In this document: piece by piece, positions 1 to 10,710 of the stretch
Layout: every line of letters begins with the position of its first letter
How positions within the stretch are numbered: the first letter of the stretch is position 1
Assembly (NCBI GenBank): GCA_963920575.1
Contig: OY986965.1
Coordinates: 10,120,290 to 10,184,289 of the forward strand
DNA length: 64,000 nucleotides
Direction: 5' to 3'
DNA from: Narthecium ossifragum
Lineage: Eukaryota; Streptophyta; Magnoliopsida; Dioscoreales; Nartheciaceae
Notes under the pieces: model-generated
What the model saw: only the letters and a program-made list of their open reading frames with translations
What the model was told of the DNA's origin: nothing
Databases searched by the model: none
Program-made: the position numbers and the translations under genes

Positions 1-379
1 TCGCCCAACCCCCCCCCCGGTAGGTGTCCCCGCAGGAGCCCGTGTAGGTGGCGAAGCCATCTATGAAGCCGGACTTGAACTCGCCCTCATAGGTGGCTAC
101 GGAGGGCCATGAGAACTTCCCACGGCCCATCGTCTTGTCGTGGCGCCACTCACCCTCGTACATGCACCCGTCAGTCCACATGTACTTCCCGATGCATTGG
201 GGGACGCCGCCGCTCCATTCTCTAGTGTAGAAGTTGCCATTGGGCAGCAGACGCTCGGTGTGGTGGACCTCTTCCCTCCTCCTCTTCTTCCGGTTGGTAT
301 GCTTCTCCAGGCACCGGTGGTGGGTCTTCAGTGGAGGTGGTGGTGGACGAGGTGGGGTTGGAGGGAACCCCGTCAGCAT
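1..379 (-). CDS. PIP5K-type MORN-repeat fragment, partial, possibly a pseudogene
   Basis: Read on the minus strand, one frame gives typical plant B-type phosphatidylinositol-4-phosphate 5-kinase MORN sequence: [41 protein letters not shown] and GDTYRGG. In intact proteins these repeats precede the lipid kinase domain, which makes PI(4,5)P2 at the plasma membrane. The kinase domain would lie beyond the left edge. The MORN frame can start at an ATG at 377-379 (MLTGFPP). The other upstream frame ([10 protein letters not shown], then a run of five Glu) looks more like a real acidic N-terminus and joins the MORN frame only through a frameshift near position 275-290. Several conserved positions are changed: GEW is REW, the usual HGTGKY reads QCIGKY, and SGATYEG reads SVATYEG. 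A repeat begins about 60 bp upstream. The family assignment is firm. Whether the gene works is doubtful. Confidence 0.7.
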   Translation of the reverse strand, partial: MLTGFPPTPPRPPPPPLKTHHRCLEKHTNRKKRRREEVHHTERLLPNGNFYTREWSGGVPQCIGKYMWTDGCMYEGEWRHDKTMGRGKFSWPSVATYEGEFKSGFIDGFATYTGSCGDTYRGGGWA

Positions 380-440
380 CGTCGGCGGGGGCCACGGACA
401 TGGGCACGAAGATGGAGACGCGCATCCGTTGCTGAGGTGG

Positions 441-650
441 TAAAACCAATCAGTCAAAATTGATTGAAAACCGCTCACGTGATATCACGTGAGCGGATTG
501 CCGTCAAGTCTGGATAACGGCATCTAACAGTAGGTACTAAATATGTTATATGCATTAAATATAGGTATAAAAAACGTAATTATAAAACTAGAGGTACTAA
601 AGTGGTATATCCAAAATTTTACAGGTACCAAAAGTGTAATTAAGCCAACT
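441..650. repeat. Interspersed repeat with GGTAC motifs and a CACGTG palindrome
   Basis: This AT-rich segment directly abuts the PIP5K fragment. It carries repeated AGGTACTAAA/GGTACCAAAAG phrases, a TAACGGCAT motif and a perfect palindrome. The same ingredients (GGTACC near the edge, ACGTGA palindromes, TAACGGC) recur near 5545-5660 and inside the foldback element at 6153-6594, so it is probably a MITE-like element. No clear target duplication was found. Confidence 0.5.
471..496. repeat. Perfect 26-bp palindrome
   Basis: The half-site CCGCTCACGTGAT is followed at once by its exact reverse complement, with no spacer. It contains two CACGTGA (G-box type) cores. It may be the centre of a mobile-element hairpin rather than a regulatory site. 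Confidence 0.85.
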
Positions 651-1122
651 TAAAAATATGACATGCAACTCTAATTGCCTTCTTACAATATATCGGCGTG
701 CTAATTTGAAAGCATTATAGTTATAGTATTTTGAGGTTTTTCTAATTCATGTATCACTCTTTGAACCTGATAATTCCAAATATCTTGATAGAAAAAAAAA
801 ATAATACTTGCTACCAATTGAGATAAATGCAACATTGACCGATCTGATGTGAAATTGATGCACATGGAAAGTCAACATCAAGTAGTTCAATGCCGCAAGA
901 TTCTAACCGGGCTTAGTTAAGCTCAATGCTCCGATCGAATATTGCATGCCCAACATCAGGTTTATTAAGGGGCATTATATATAAGACGAGTAACTCCTTC
1001 GGCTTCGGGTGCTTAATTTATTGCCTAGTTATTGCAACTTTACAAGTGGAGTTACTCCTTAATTGGCTTTATTAGTGGGTGCCCATTATTCATGATGTGA
1101 CCAAATATCGGATTCGGATCTG
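651..1122. other. AT-rich intergenic DNA
   Basis: No coding sequence, RNA gene or clear repeat boundary is visible. A short duplicated phrase (GTTACTCCTT/GAGTTACTCC) occurs around 990-1060. Confidence 0.5.
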
Positions 1123-1134
1123 ATCTTTAAACGG

Positions 1135-4100
1135 TTAATTGGTGATAACCCCAATTTAGAGAAAATTTTTGCTAAAAACTCCATTTGATGTATTTTTAAG
1201 GTTAGAACCCTGTTTAACAAGTTTATTTAGCTGATGTAATTAAACAAAGACTAAAATGCCCCTATAGCTAAATGTAATTAAAATATGACTAAAATGACAT
1301 GGTGGTGGTGGTGGTGATGACGGCACCGGTAGCGGACGGCAGCGGCAGATGATCGCCGGAGTTGAGATCCGGTGATCAAACGCGTGCATCGTAGCCACCC
1401 AACCTCCGTCCGCCGTCGCGGAAGTCACCATCGCCGCTCCAACCACCTGAGGACAGCTTCCCATGACCTCCTCGACGGACTCCAACCAGACTCCAACCTT
1501 CTCCACCGCCACCCCTCACCGACCTCGTCACGGCGCCGTCCACCCCCTCCGCCACCCTCCATCTCCGACGAAACCCCAACCCGAGCTCCTCCTCTCACAG
1601 ATCCGGCGATCATCAATGATCGTTGGTGGTGGTGGTGCTCGTTGATGGTGGCTGGTGAGATCCGATCAATGATGTGAGAGGGGGAGCTCGAGGCGGTGTT
1701 GGAATCCGATCGGTAGGAGGTCGACGCCGGCTTCCGACGAGGATGGAAGCTAGGGATGGGGTCGGCGAGGCTCGGGGTCCCTGCGGACGTTGGAGGTGAC
1801 GGAAGAGATGAAGTCTGGCTTGTTGTCGGCTTGGGAGGCGTGACGACGACCTCCCTCGGCACCGGCGACCTCGACCTGAGCTCGGACGCCACCCGAGCTT
1901 ATCCGTTTCCTCCGGATCTAACAGCGCCGACGCCACCTCCACGCTGGCCTCCAGCTCAGCCCAGCCCCGAATCCGAGGCCCCCTCGCCTCTACAAGGCTT
2001 CCTCCGACCATCTCCGGAGATGGTGGTTGTCCGGCAAAGAGGTGGTTGTAGAGGTGGCTGGTGGAGGTAGGTTGCTGTAGGAAGACGGGATAGAGGAAAG
2101 AGGTGGGGTGATAGATAAGTGGGGGGATTCGAGCCGGGGGTGGAGATAGAGGAAGGGGAGAGAGAAATGTTGGGAAAAAATAGGAAAAAGGGAAAATGGG
2201 GTACAAAATAGGGAAAAAGTGGTAGAAAAATAGGGAAAATATGGAAAAAGATAAAACAAAATTACAGAATAAAAGTTGAGGTGATTGAAGAGACTCTTAT
2301 TGGATAATTTCAGACAATTTAGTTGTAATTTGAAGAGTTAAAAAGATAAAAATGCATGAAAGATGAAAATGCATTTAAAAAGATGGAAATGAATTTAGAA
2401 AGATGAAAATGCATTTAGAGAGATGAAAATGAATTTAGAAAGATGAAAATGCATTTAGAAAGATGAAAATAAATTTAGAAAGATGAAAATACAGTTAAGA
2501 AGATAAAAATAAAGTTAAACAAAAGAAAATACATTTAAAATGATGAAAATAGAGTTAAAAAGATAAAATATAAAAAAAAGAAAATACATTTAAAATGATG
2601 AAAATAGAGTTAAAAGGATGAAAATACATGCAAGATGAAAATGCATTTAAACATATGAAAATGCGTCTAAAAAGATGAAAATGAATTTAAACAGATGAAA
2701 ATGCCTTTAAAAAGATGAAAATACATTTAGAAAGATGAAAATGAATTTAAAAAGATGAAAAATGAATTTAAAAAGATGAAAATGCATGTAAAAAGATGAA
2801 AATGCTGGAAAGATGAAAATACATTTAAAAAGATAAAAATGATTTTAGAAGGATGAAAATGAATTTAAAAAGACAAAAATACGGTTGAAATGATGAAAAT
2901 CATTGAAAGATAAAAATGCATTTTCATATTTCTGATCATTTCTATCTTTTTAATCTATTTTCATCTCTGTTGATCTATTTTCATCTCTCGAATCTATTTT
3001 CATCTTTGTTGATATATTTTCATCTCTCCGATCTATTTTCATCTCTGTTGATCTATTTTCATCTCGTTTGATCTATTTTCATCTCTCCGATCTATTTTCA
3101 TCTCTATTGATCTATTTTCATCTCTCCGATCTATTTTCATCTCTCCGATCTATTTTCATCTCATTTGATCTATTTTCATCTCTCTGATCTATTTTCATCT
3201 CTATTGATCTATTTTCATCTCTCCGATCTATTTTCATCTCATTTGATCTTTTCATCTCTATTGATCTATTTTCATCTCTCTGATCTATTTTCATCTCTAT
3301 TGATCTATTTTCATCTCTCCGATCTATTTTCATCTCTCCGATCTATTTTCATCTCATTTGATCTATTTTCATCTCTCCGATCTATCTTTATCTCTCCGAT
3401 CTATTTTCATCTCTCTGATCTATTTTCACCTGTCTGATCTATTTTCAGAAAGATGAAAATAAATTGTCAAAGATGAAAATGAGTTTAGAAAGATGAAAAT
3501 GAATTGTCAAAGATGAAAATGAATTTAGAAAGATGAAAATGTATTTAAAAAGATGAAAATATATCAAAAAGATGAAAATGCATTTAAAAAGATGAAAATG
3601 GTGTTAAAAAGATAAAAATAAAGTTGAAAAGATGAATATGCTGGAAAGATAAAAACACATTTAAAAAGATGAAAATGATTTTAAAAACGATGAAAATACA
3701 TTGAAAAGATTAAAACAATAAATTTAGAAAGATGAAAATGAATTTAAAAAGATGAAAATGAATTTAAAATGATGAGAATGTAGGAAAGATGAAAATGAAT
3801 TTACAAAGATGAAAATGAATTTAAAAAGATAAAACCATCCCAATCTGGCTGTAATCTGGTCAAGTCTGGATTGCTGGATTTGAGCATGATCAGATTGAGC
3901 TGGGATTGAGCCTGATGGGATGGATCTGATGGGATCTGGATCAAATCAAACTAAGGTCACTTGGTTGGGCTGAACCGGATCAAGTCAGTTGGCCCGATTG
4001 AACCACTCCAGGCTGAAGGAGCAAGCTCATCGGGGAAGGAGGCAGCGAGCAGGGGAGGGGAAAGCCGGCGCGACGACGGTCGGATCTAGCCGGGAAACGG

Positions 4101-4716
4101 CGGCGGAAGGGTCGCGAGGCGATGGAGATTCCGGATCGGCGGTTGGATGGCGATTTGGAGGTCGGAGACGGTGGCGTTGGGAGCTTACGGCGCCGGATCT
4201 GAGAGTAGGAGCTCGGGTTGGGGTTTCCGGCGAGGAGGGCGATCGGACGGCGTCGGGGAAGGAAGAGACGACTAATGGTTCCTGGTTTCGGAGGATATGG
4301 AAGGACGAGTGACGGCGGACGAGCTCGGGTCGCTGCAATGGACGACGCCGGCATTGGATCTCATCGGAAGTGCGCCGGGGAAGGAGAGGCGGGCTCACGA
4401 TGCTCAGATCCGAGGTCGGAACGGTGGCCGCAGGGGAGATCGCGGGGGAAGGGGGTGGTCGCCGGGGAGATCGTCGGGGAAGGGGGTGGTCACCGGGGAA
4501 GGGTCGGCGGCGGAGATGGTGAGGGATGTCTCGCCGGAGGAGAGAGGAGAGAGAAAATGCTGGAATAAAAAAAGAAAAATAAAATAAGGGTATTAGTGTC
4601 ATTTTGAGGTGTTTTGGGGTTTTTCATCTACAAGTAGTGAAAGTGGGGGTTTTATCAAGATGCATGGGGCTCTGGACAAGGAGGGGCCTAGATTTGGGGC
4701 TTTGGCCAAAAACCCC
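1135..4716. mobile_element. Large non-autonomous Mutator-like element A (3.6 kb)
   Basis: The flanks ATCTTTAAACGG (1123-1134) and ATCTTTAAATGG (4717-4728) form an imperfect target duplication of at least 9 bp, which fits the Mutator superfamily. The left end (AATTGGTGATAACCCC, then TAAAAACTCCATTT) matches the reverse complement of the right end of element B at 6061-9276. The right end (TTTGGCCAAAAACCCC) matches the reverse complement of the left end of B. Inside are a GC-rich left arm (about 1290-2090), an AT-rich zone, a long GATGAAAAT minisatellite (2340-3838), a GATCTGATGG-rich strip (3840-3970) and a GC-rich right arm (3980-4560). The arms are open in several frames on both strands but show no recognisable protein. 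No transposase is present. Confidence 0.75.
2340..3838. repeat. Minisatellite of about 20-bp GATGAAAATGAATTTAAAAA units that switches strand twice
   Basis: From 2340 to about 2920 the array reads GATGAAAATG(A/C)ATTTA(A/G)AAA on the plus strand. From about 2935 to 3445 it reads the opposite polarity (GATCTATTTTCATCTCTC). From 3450 to 3838 it returns to the first polarity. The middle block has shorter units of about 18 bp with GATC. Apparent reading frames here only translate the repeat (for example MKIDRRDENRS) and are not genes. Confidence 0.9.
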
Positions 4717-4728
4717 ATCTTTAAATGG

Positions 4729-5139
4729 ATTTGAATATGGATCTAATAGGTTTTCTTATTTCATACAAAGGAATTAAGGATCGAATTAAGGATCTGAATT
4801 TTGATTGTATTAGGTTGGATTAACATTTTTTTTTCGTTAAATTAGCGAGTCAATAATCTTGAGCCATGCAAAAAATTTCAGGCTTGAATTTGCTGAGAAA
4901 AAAGATCGAAGAACAAGCAAGATTACAGAATCAGATATTTCCTGTGGCCCATCAGGAGAATAAATTAGGATAAGGATTCAAATGCTAAGTAGTAAAGATC
5001 ATGAAGTATCATAACTTTGAACAGAATAAAGGTGAACTTTAGGACAGTGGAAGCAGAAACAACACATATTTCTTCTAATATATGAAACTAACCTGATGAT
5101 TAGCTAGAATGAAACTCACCATTGTGTTATTGATCACGC
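4729..5139. other. AT-rich intergenic DNA
   Basis: I see no gene or clear repeat boundary here. The stretch separates element A from the LTR-like fragment that follows. Confidence 0.4.
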
Positions 5140-5512
5140 CCCGTGGATGATCAACCATTCAATGAAGGAAGATCGATCCTTTTAAACCTTGCTCTCTGTC
5201 ACTGTTGTCGTGCATAAATGATCGATCATTTGCTTCCTTAAATATCGATCCTTTGCTTCCTTGAAGATCGATCATTTGAAATGGTGCTCTCTGTCAGGTT
5301 AGTGCATTTAAATGATTGATCCTTTTCTGATGTGATGATCGATCATTTATATTGAAATTACCCAAATGAGCTCATTTTGACTCCAAACTTGATCTAACTC
5401 GTACTAGGGTCTGTTGTACTTGAAATAGGATAAAAATAGTCAGTGAAACATTGTTCGGAGACTAACAAAATCAAATTATAATGGTGATTTATGCATTTTT
5501 GAAATCTTATCA
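5140..5512 (+). mobile_element. 5'-truncated copy of the LTR seen at 61831-63299
   Basis: The block from about 5370 to 5512 matches 63163-63299 step by step: TTGATCTAACTC, TAGGGTCTGTTGTACTTGAAAT, AGTCAGTGAAACATTG, GGAGACTAACAAAATCAAA and the terminal GAAATCTTATCA. The upstream part (5150-5345) is rich in GATCGATC, as is the intact copy. Its 5' end is not recognisable. Confidence 0.6.
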
Positions 5513-5534
5513 CTACCTTATAAATTAAAAAGGC

Positions 5535-5810
5535 ATAATTTGGTACCCTAACGTGTAAGTATCGGTGTATTAGGTCCCAAATCTCAAACGACCATCAACA
5601 TCCGACGGAAAACCTCCAGCCCTGTCACGTGCGTGAGCACGTGACCCGGCCATTAGAGTTTTCCCCTCAATTTTATAACGGTCACCAAAACCCTTGTGAA
5701 AACCCTTTAGGGCATATCTTTGGCATCTCCTTGGTATCTCCTTGATCTAGCACCGATCCTCACCGGATTTGGTCGCCCATCAGAGATCGTGGGACAACAG
5801 GTATGCTGCT
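5535..5810. repeat. Repeat edge with GGTACC and a GTCACGTGC inverted repeat
   Basis: The stretch starts like the reverse complement of the 441-650 repeat (ATAATTTGGTACCC). It contains GTCACGTGC-GTGA-GCACGTGAC, a 9-bp stem with a 4-nt loop at about 5626-5647. A short untranslated-leader-like stretch ending ACAACAG|GTATGC (a possible splice donor) follows near 5800. It could be the 5' end of a decayed transposon gene. Confidence 0.4.
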
Positions 5811-6152
5811 AACCTTATTTATTAGGGTTATTTATATCGTTTGTGGATTTCATTTTCACTTATGTTATGAATCCCGATGAGAGCTGGGATGAGCGATCAC
5901 TCCAGTGGTTCCACTAATGACTAATCCCTCAGCCATACAGCCATGTGAATTGGTGGGTGTTTACTAACTGGGAGAAGGGATCACTTCATGCTTGCATTCT
6001 TATGTTGATTTTTTTGCATATGAGTGTTTACTAACCAGATGTCTTATGTTGATTAATTGGAGGGTTTTTGACCAAGGCCCCATATCATGCCCCCCTTTGT
6101 CCAAAACCCCATCCTCTTTGTCAAAAACCCCCGTTAGACTTTTTTTTGGATT

Positions 6153-6594
6153 AAGGGTAAATTACCGTTTACTACCCTCAAGTTTAACCAAAAAAACGAT
6201 TAAGGCCCTGTACTTTCAATTGTAACAAATAAGGCCATGTACTTCCTAAAACCTTTCAATCCGGGCTAACCCTTGACGTCCGTCGTCCATCCTAACGGCA
6301 GCTTGTCAAGTGCGATCACGTGACAAGATTCGGAGGCTGAGATCGGGCCAAACCTTAAGTTCAATTGTAACAAATAAGGCCCCGTATTTCCTAAAATCTT
6401 TCAATCTCAGCCTCCGAACCTTGTCACGTGCGGTCACCTGACAAAATGCCGTTAGGATGGACGACAGACGTCAAGGGTTGGCCCGGATTGAAAGGTTTTA
6501 GGAAGTACAGGGCCTTATTTGTTACAATTGAAAGTATAGGGCCTTAATCGTTATTTTAGTTAAACTTAAGGGTAGTAAACGATAATTTATCCTT
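6153..6594. mobile_element. 442-bp foldback MITE nested in element B
   Basis: The left arm (from AAGGGTAAATTACCGTTTAC) and the right arm (ending GTAAACGATAATTTATCCTT) are near-identical inverted copies of about 195 bp. Both contain CGATTAAGGCCCT, CAATTGTAACAAATAAGGCC, CCTTTCAATCCGGGC and TCCATCCTAACGGC. The direct repeat GGATT flanks it at 6148-6152 and 6595-6599. A further degenerate arm copy lies at about 6357-6412, and a TCACGTGAC motif sits near the centre. The transcript of either strand would form one long hairpin. Confidence 0.85.
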
Positions 6595-7479
6595 GGATTA
6601 ATAAACCCAAAACACGCAAAAAAAACCAAAATACTATTTCTTTTTTCTTTTTCTTTTTTCTCCCACCATTTTCTCTCTCCTCTCTCCTCTCTCCTCCGGC
6701 CGGCTCAGGGCTTATCTTCCCCGGCCTCGACTCCGCCGGCTACTCCACTCCAAGCACCCACCCCTCCTTCCGTGATTTCCCATCCATCATCGCCGTTGAC
6801 GCTGTTGCACTCAAACCACCTCACCGTCGCCCCGACGGTGTAAATCACAGAACAGAGGAAGCTCTGTTCCCAGGTTAACATTGGCTCAACAAGGAGTACA
6901 GTCACGTCACACCATAAATTATGGAGACTCGAGATTGCCCAGACACGGCTCTGCAGCATACTCAGGCCAGTCTTTAGAATAGGAGTGAATTGGAGCTTTC
7001 CCAACTTTTTTTTAGCTTGAAAGGATCTAATCATGTCATCGTTGAAAGGGTTCTTTAAAAAAGGATTCAACAGAGAAAATTCCATTTCTTTCCCATCACC
7101 CAATGTACCAGCGTCACTCATCTAGTTTAGTCTTTGGAGATTCCGTTCTCGTCGAAGACCAATCGCAAGCTCCACCGTCATCTCGAACCGGCGCCACCAC
7201 CCTCAAAACCCATCACCCCTCACCTCCAAACTTCCACCTAATCCCAAATCTGGATACCTCAGGAACCTCCGGCCTCTTCCCGACCCTTTTCCGGCACGAT
7301 TAGGCATCGCCCCGCCTCGTCGCGCGGCTCGTGTTCTCCGAATGAACCAGATCCGCCGCCTACAGCCGCACCACCGGCCTTCCACGACCCCTCCTCTACC
7401 GGCGCCAACGACCGGAAGTTCCTCCTTGCCGTCGATCTCATTCCGGCGACTCCCAGCCACCCCCACAAATGCATTTTAA

Positions 7480-8665
7480 CTGCATTTTAAACTACATACC
7501 TGCATTTTTATCTTATCTTATCTTATCTTATTATAACTTCTTATCTACATTTTCATCTTTTTAACACCATTTTTATCTTTTTAATTTCATTTTTTAATTC
7601 ATTTTTATTTTTTGAAATGCATTTTTATCTTTTCAAATTCATTTTCATCTTTTTAAACGCATTTTATCTTTCACGCATTTTCATTTTATTAAATGCATTT
7701 TCATCTTTTGAGATGTATTTTCATTTTCATTTTTGCTGATTACATTAAACAACCGGTCAGTCATTTTCATCTTTCTGATTCATTTTAATCTTTCAAAATT
7801 CATTTTCATCTTTGTTGATTACATGGAGCAACCAATCAGTTAATTTCATCTTTGTGATTCATTTTCATTTTTGTTGATTCAATTTCATCTTTGTTGATTA
7901 CATTAAGCAACCAGTCAATAATTTTTATCCCTCTTATTCATTTTCATCTTTCATGATTCATTTTCATATTTCATGATTCATTTTCATCTTTGATGATTAC
8001 ATTAAGCAACCAGTCAGTCATTTTCATTTTTCTGATTCATTTTCATCTTTTTGAATTCATTTTCATCTTTACCGATTACATTAAGCAACCAGTCAATCAT
8101 TTTCATCTTTCTTATTCATTTTCATTTTTATTGATTCATTTTCATCTTTACTGATTACATTAAACAACCAGTCAATCATTTTCATCTTTCTGATTCGTTT
8201 TCATCTTTCAAGATTCATTATTATCTTTGTTGTTTACATTAAGCAACCACTCATTCATTTTCATCTTCCATATTTATTTTCATATTTCTGATCTATTTTG
8301 ATCTCTATTTTCATCTTCCTAATCTATCTTCATCTTTCTAATCTATTTTCATTTTTCTCATTTATTTTCATCTTTCATATCTATTCTCATCTCTATTTTC
8401 ATATTTCAGATCTATTTCCATCTCTATTTTCATCTTTCATACCTATTTACATCTATATTTTCATCTTTTTATTCTATTTTCATATTTCGGGTCTATTTTT
8501 ATCTTTCTGATCTATTTTGTGATCTAATTTCTTCTTTCTAATCTACTTTCATCTCTATTTTCATCTTCCCGATCTATTTTCATCTTTCTGATATATTTTC
8601 ATTTTTCAGATCATTTTCATCTTTCTGATCTATTCTCATCTTTCAGATCAATTTCATCTTTCTAA
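7480..8665. repeat. Minisatellite of TTTTCATCTTT-type units
   Basis: Units such as GATTCATTTTCATCTTTCT repeat throughout, with an interspersed higher-order phrase GATTACATTAAGCAACCAGT about every 100-130 bp between 7735 and 8250. From 8280 the units change to GATCTATTTTCATCTTTC. It is the same basic motif as in element A, in one polarity only. Confidence 0.85.
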
Positions 8666-9289
8666 CCCTACCCTAGATCCGTTCACCGCCGACAACCCTC
8701 CGACACATCCACTCCCACTTCCGGGGTTGTCGCTGCCGCAGGAGAGGTTGGGCTCTACGCTTGCCGAGAACGATGGAGACGTGGACGCCAGGAAGCTCAC
8801 CGGGATTAATGGTGGTGGAGGGGTTCCGGGTTTCGTCGAAGGGGAGGATGAGGTTGGCTGGTGCTAGAGCGGTGGCGGTGTTGCTATGGGGAGAAGAAAG
8901 AGAGTTGGAGTGGGCTAAGCTGGTGGTGGTGAAGGATCTTCGCGGGATTAGAGGGGCTCGCCGGAGGCGTGGCTATCCGGCGAGGATGTGTTACTCAATG
9001 ATGGTGGTTGTGGAGCTAGAGGGAATATGTGGGGTTGACAGGTCAGTGGTGGTTCATGGAGGTAGTCATCGGAGGTGGTTGGTCGGAAATCCAATGGCAA
9101 GCGGCTCACCTCCGTCATTGGTCATCGCGCTCGTCGAGAGACAACAAGGGCAATTTCATCCTTTCTTAAATAAACCTCCATAATAAACATATCAAATAGG
9201 GTTATGGCCTTGAAAAACTTGTAAATGGTGTTTTTACCAAAAAACTCACTAAACTTGTGTTTTCACCAATTGTCTAATTAATTGGCAAG

Positions 9290-9592
9290 GCATGACCCAG
9301 CCAAGTTAGATTTTTGGATTCCAGTCTAGCCAATCCGGCAGTAGTGGGTCTTAGCCAAGGCAAATTGGTAGCAGTGCTTCTAGCAGAGGGATCAATGTAT
9401 GGGTTCCGCCAAAGGTAAGCTGTTACTTAAACCATCAATTACTCTCTGCATTCTTATGTTAACTACCTTCTATTATGTATTTTGATGTAGAGAATGACTC
9501 GGCCAGGACATATATATCAGCCAAGACAATCTGGCAGCACTACTTTTGGTAGAGGGTTCAAATCAAGGGTTCCACCTAGGGCAAGTTATACA
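9290..9592 (+). pseudogene. Degenerate transposase-tail-like fragment (Mutator type?)
   Basis: Two segments encode similar Gln/Ser/Gly-rich tails: PRQIGSSASSRGINVWVPPK (about 9356-9413) and QPRQSGSTTFGRGFKSRVPP (about 9522-9581). A donor-like GTAAGC follows the first, and an acceptor-like TGTAG near 9490 precedes the second. Low-complexity tails like this follow the zinc knuckle in many plant MuDR-type transposases, but no catalytic or SWIM domain is visible. An in-frame TAG stands where the second copy has CAG. The family assignment is an inference. Confidence 0.3.
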
Positions 9593-10340
9593 TGAGTGTG
9601 CATCAAACTGTATGATTGATGTTGATGCTGATAGTATTTGATTACATATTCTTGTTCAGCCTAAATCTGGAAGTAATTATGTGGACCGGTAGCAGCAATA
9701 TGGATTTGGACAGTGGCAACAAGACCAAGTTGATTAACACCAAGTCACTGGAAAAGGGATCTGAAAATATTGAACTATGGATGGCAGCCAGATTCAAAGT
9801 TTTGTTTTTGATGGAAATATTGAACTGTGGATGGTGAGATGAGTTCTAGGGAAAGTTATGTATTTGCTGGAACAAACTGAAGTAGAAACTTGACATGATT
9901 CATTATTGTTGCATCAAGTTTTGTAGCTGTGATGTTTGATTGTATCTCGAACTCACTTCAATGTTGAAGTAATTTTTGTATGGTGTTGGCAAATTTGTAT
10001 TTCTTCCAGTGCTTTGTAGTGAATACATTTGTATGATTGTAGTGATTTGTATGGTGCTCACTTTTTCACTGTTGTTGCACCAGATTTTATATGTATGTGA
10101 AACTAGTGAATACAGTTGAAATGAATCCAGTTTTATATGATATTGGAGTTGTGCAAAATGTTGATTTTTTACCTTGCTAGCTTGTGTCAATTGATAGAAC
10201 TACTTTTGTATATATATGGAATTACTTTGTCATACAGATGGAAATAGGAGTTACTTTTGTCAACATATGGAACTACTTTTATATGTATATGGATGAGCTG
10301 TAGCAAGCTGGCATTGGACTGAATCCAGTTGCTTGTTTAT
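9593..10340. other. AT-rich DNA, possible 3' untranslated remnant
   Basis: No gene is evident. Imperfect repeats of the type GTGAATACAGTTG and TGGAACTACTTTTGTATATATA occur at 10010-10290. It may be the 3' part of the same decayed transposon as the fragment upstream. Confidence 0.35.
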
Positions 10341-10495
10341 TCCATGAATTGCAGATTGTAGATTGCACATTACAAGCAAGAGTTCATTAAATATTTGCAG
10401 ATTGTTTATCCACCCAATTGCAGATTACACATTACATATTTGCGTTCATGACAAGCAAGTTTTCAGATTGCACATTGCACATGACATATATGATT

Positions 10496-10594
10496 CATTA
10501 CACCACATTCCAACACAATATTGTTGTTCATTACACCATATTCCAATACAATACTGCTGTTCATTACACCAAATTCCAGTACAATACTGTTGTT
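10496..10594. repeat. Three tandem 33-bp units
   Basis: Units begin CATTACACC at 10496, 10529 and 10562, with a partial fourth at 10595. Each contains ATTCCA and ACAATA(T/C)TG. Because 33 is divisible by three, all frames stay open, so the apparent peptides here are repeat artefacts. Related phrases (CAGATTGCACATTGCACATGAC) surround the array from 10350 to 10640. Confidence 0.85.
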
Positions 10595-10710
10595 CATTAC
10601 AAACAAGTTTCCATATTGCAGATTGCACATGACATATCTGATTCATTACACCACAATTCATTGTACTTCATGAGAAGCTTACACTTCATGGGAATTGAAA
10701 CATAAGCAAA

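Larger units (their letters stand above)
6061..9276. mobile_element. Large non-autonomous Mutator-like element B (3.2 kb), inverted relative to A
   Basis: A perfect 9-bp target duplication ATTAATTGG lies at 6052-6060 and 9277-9285. The left end AGGGTTTTTGACCAAGGCCC matches the reverse complement of the right end of element A. The right end, read inverted (AATTGGTGAAAACACAAG, then GGTAAAAACACCATTT), matches A's left end. Inside are the nested foldback element (6153-6594), a GC-rich arm (about 6690-7470), a long TTTTCATCTTT minisatellite (7480-8665) and a second GC-rich arm (8670-9140). There is no recognisable transposase. Confidence 0.8.

Noticed and set aside
1425..2206. Minus-strand frames of 155 and 197 codons
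   Set aside because: They overlap each other in different frames within the GC-rich arm of element A, with Ser/Pro/Arg-rich low-complexity translations.
3118..3437. Open frames on both strands (DRRDENRS and FSSLLIYFHLSD type)
   Set aside because: They are direct translations of the TTTTCATCTC minisatellite and change with unit register.
10363..10705. Overlapping small frames with repeated HYTTFQ/CSLHHIP peptides
   Set aside because: The 33-bp tandem repeat keeps frames open. There is no independent coding evidence.
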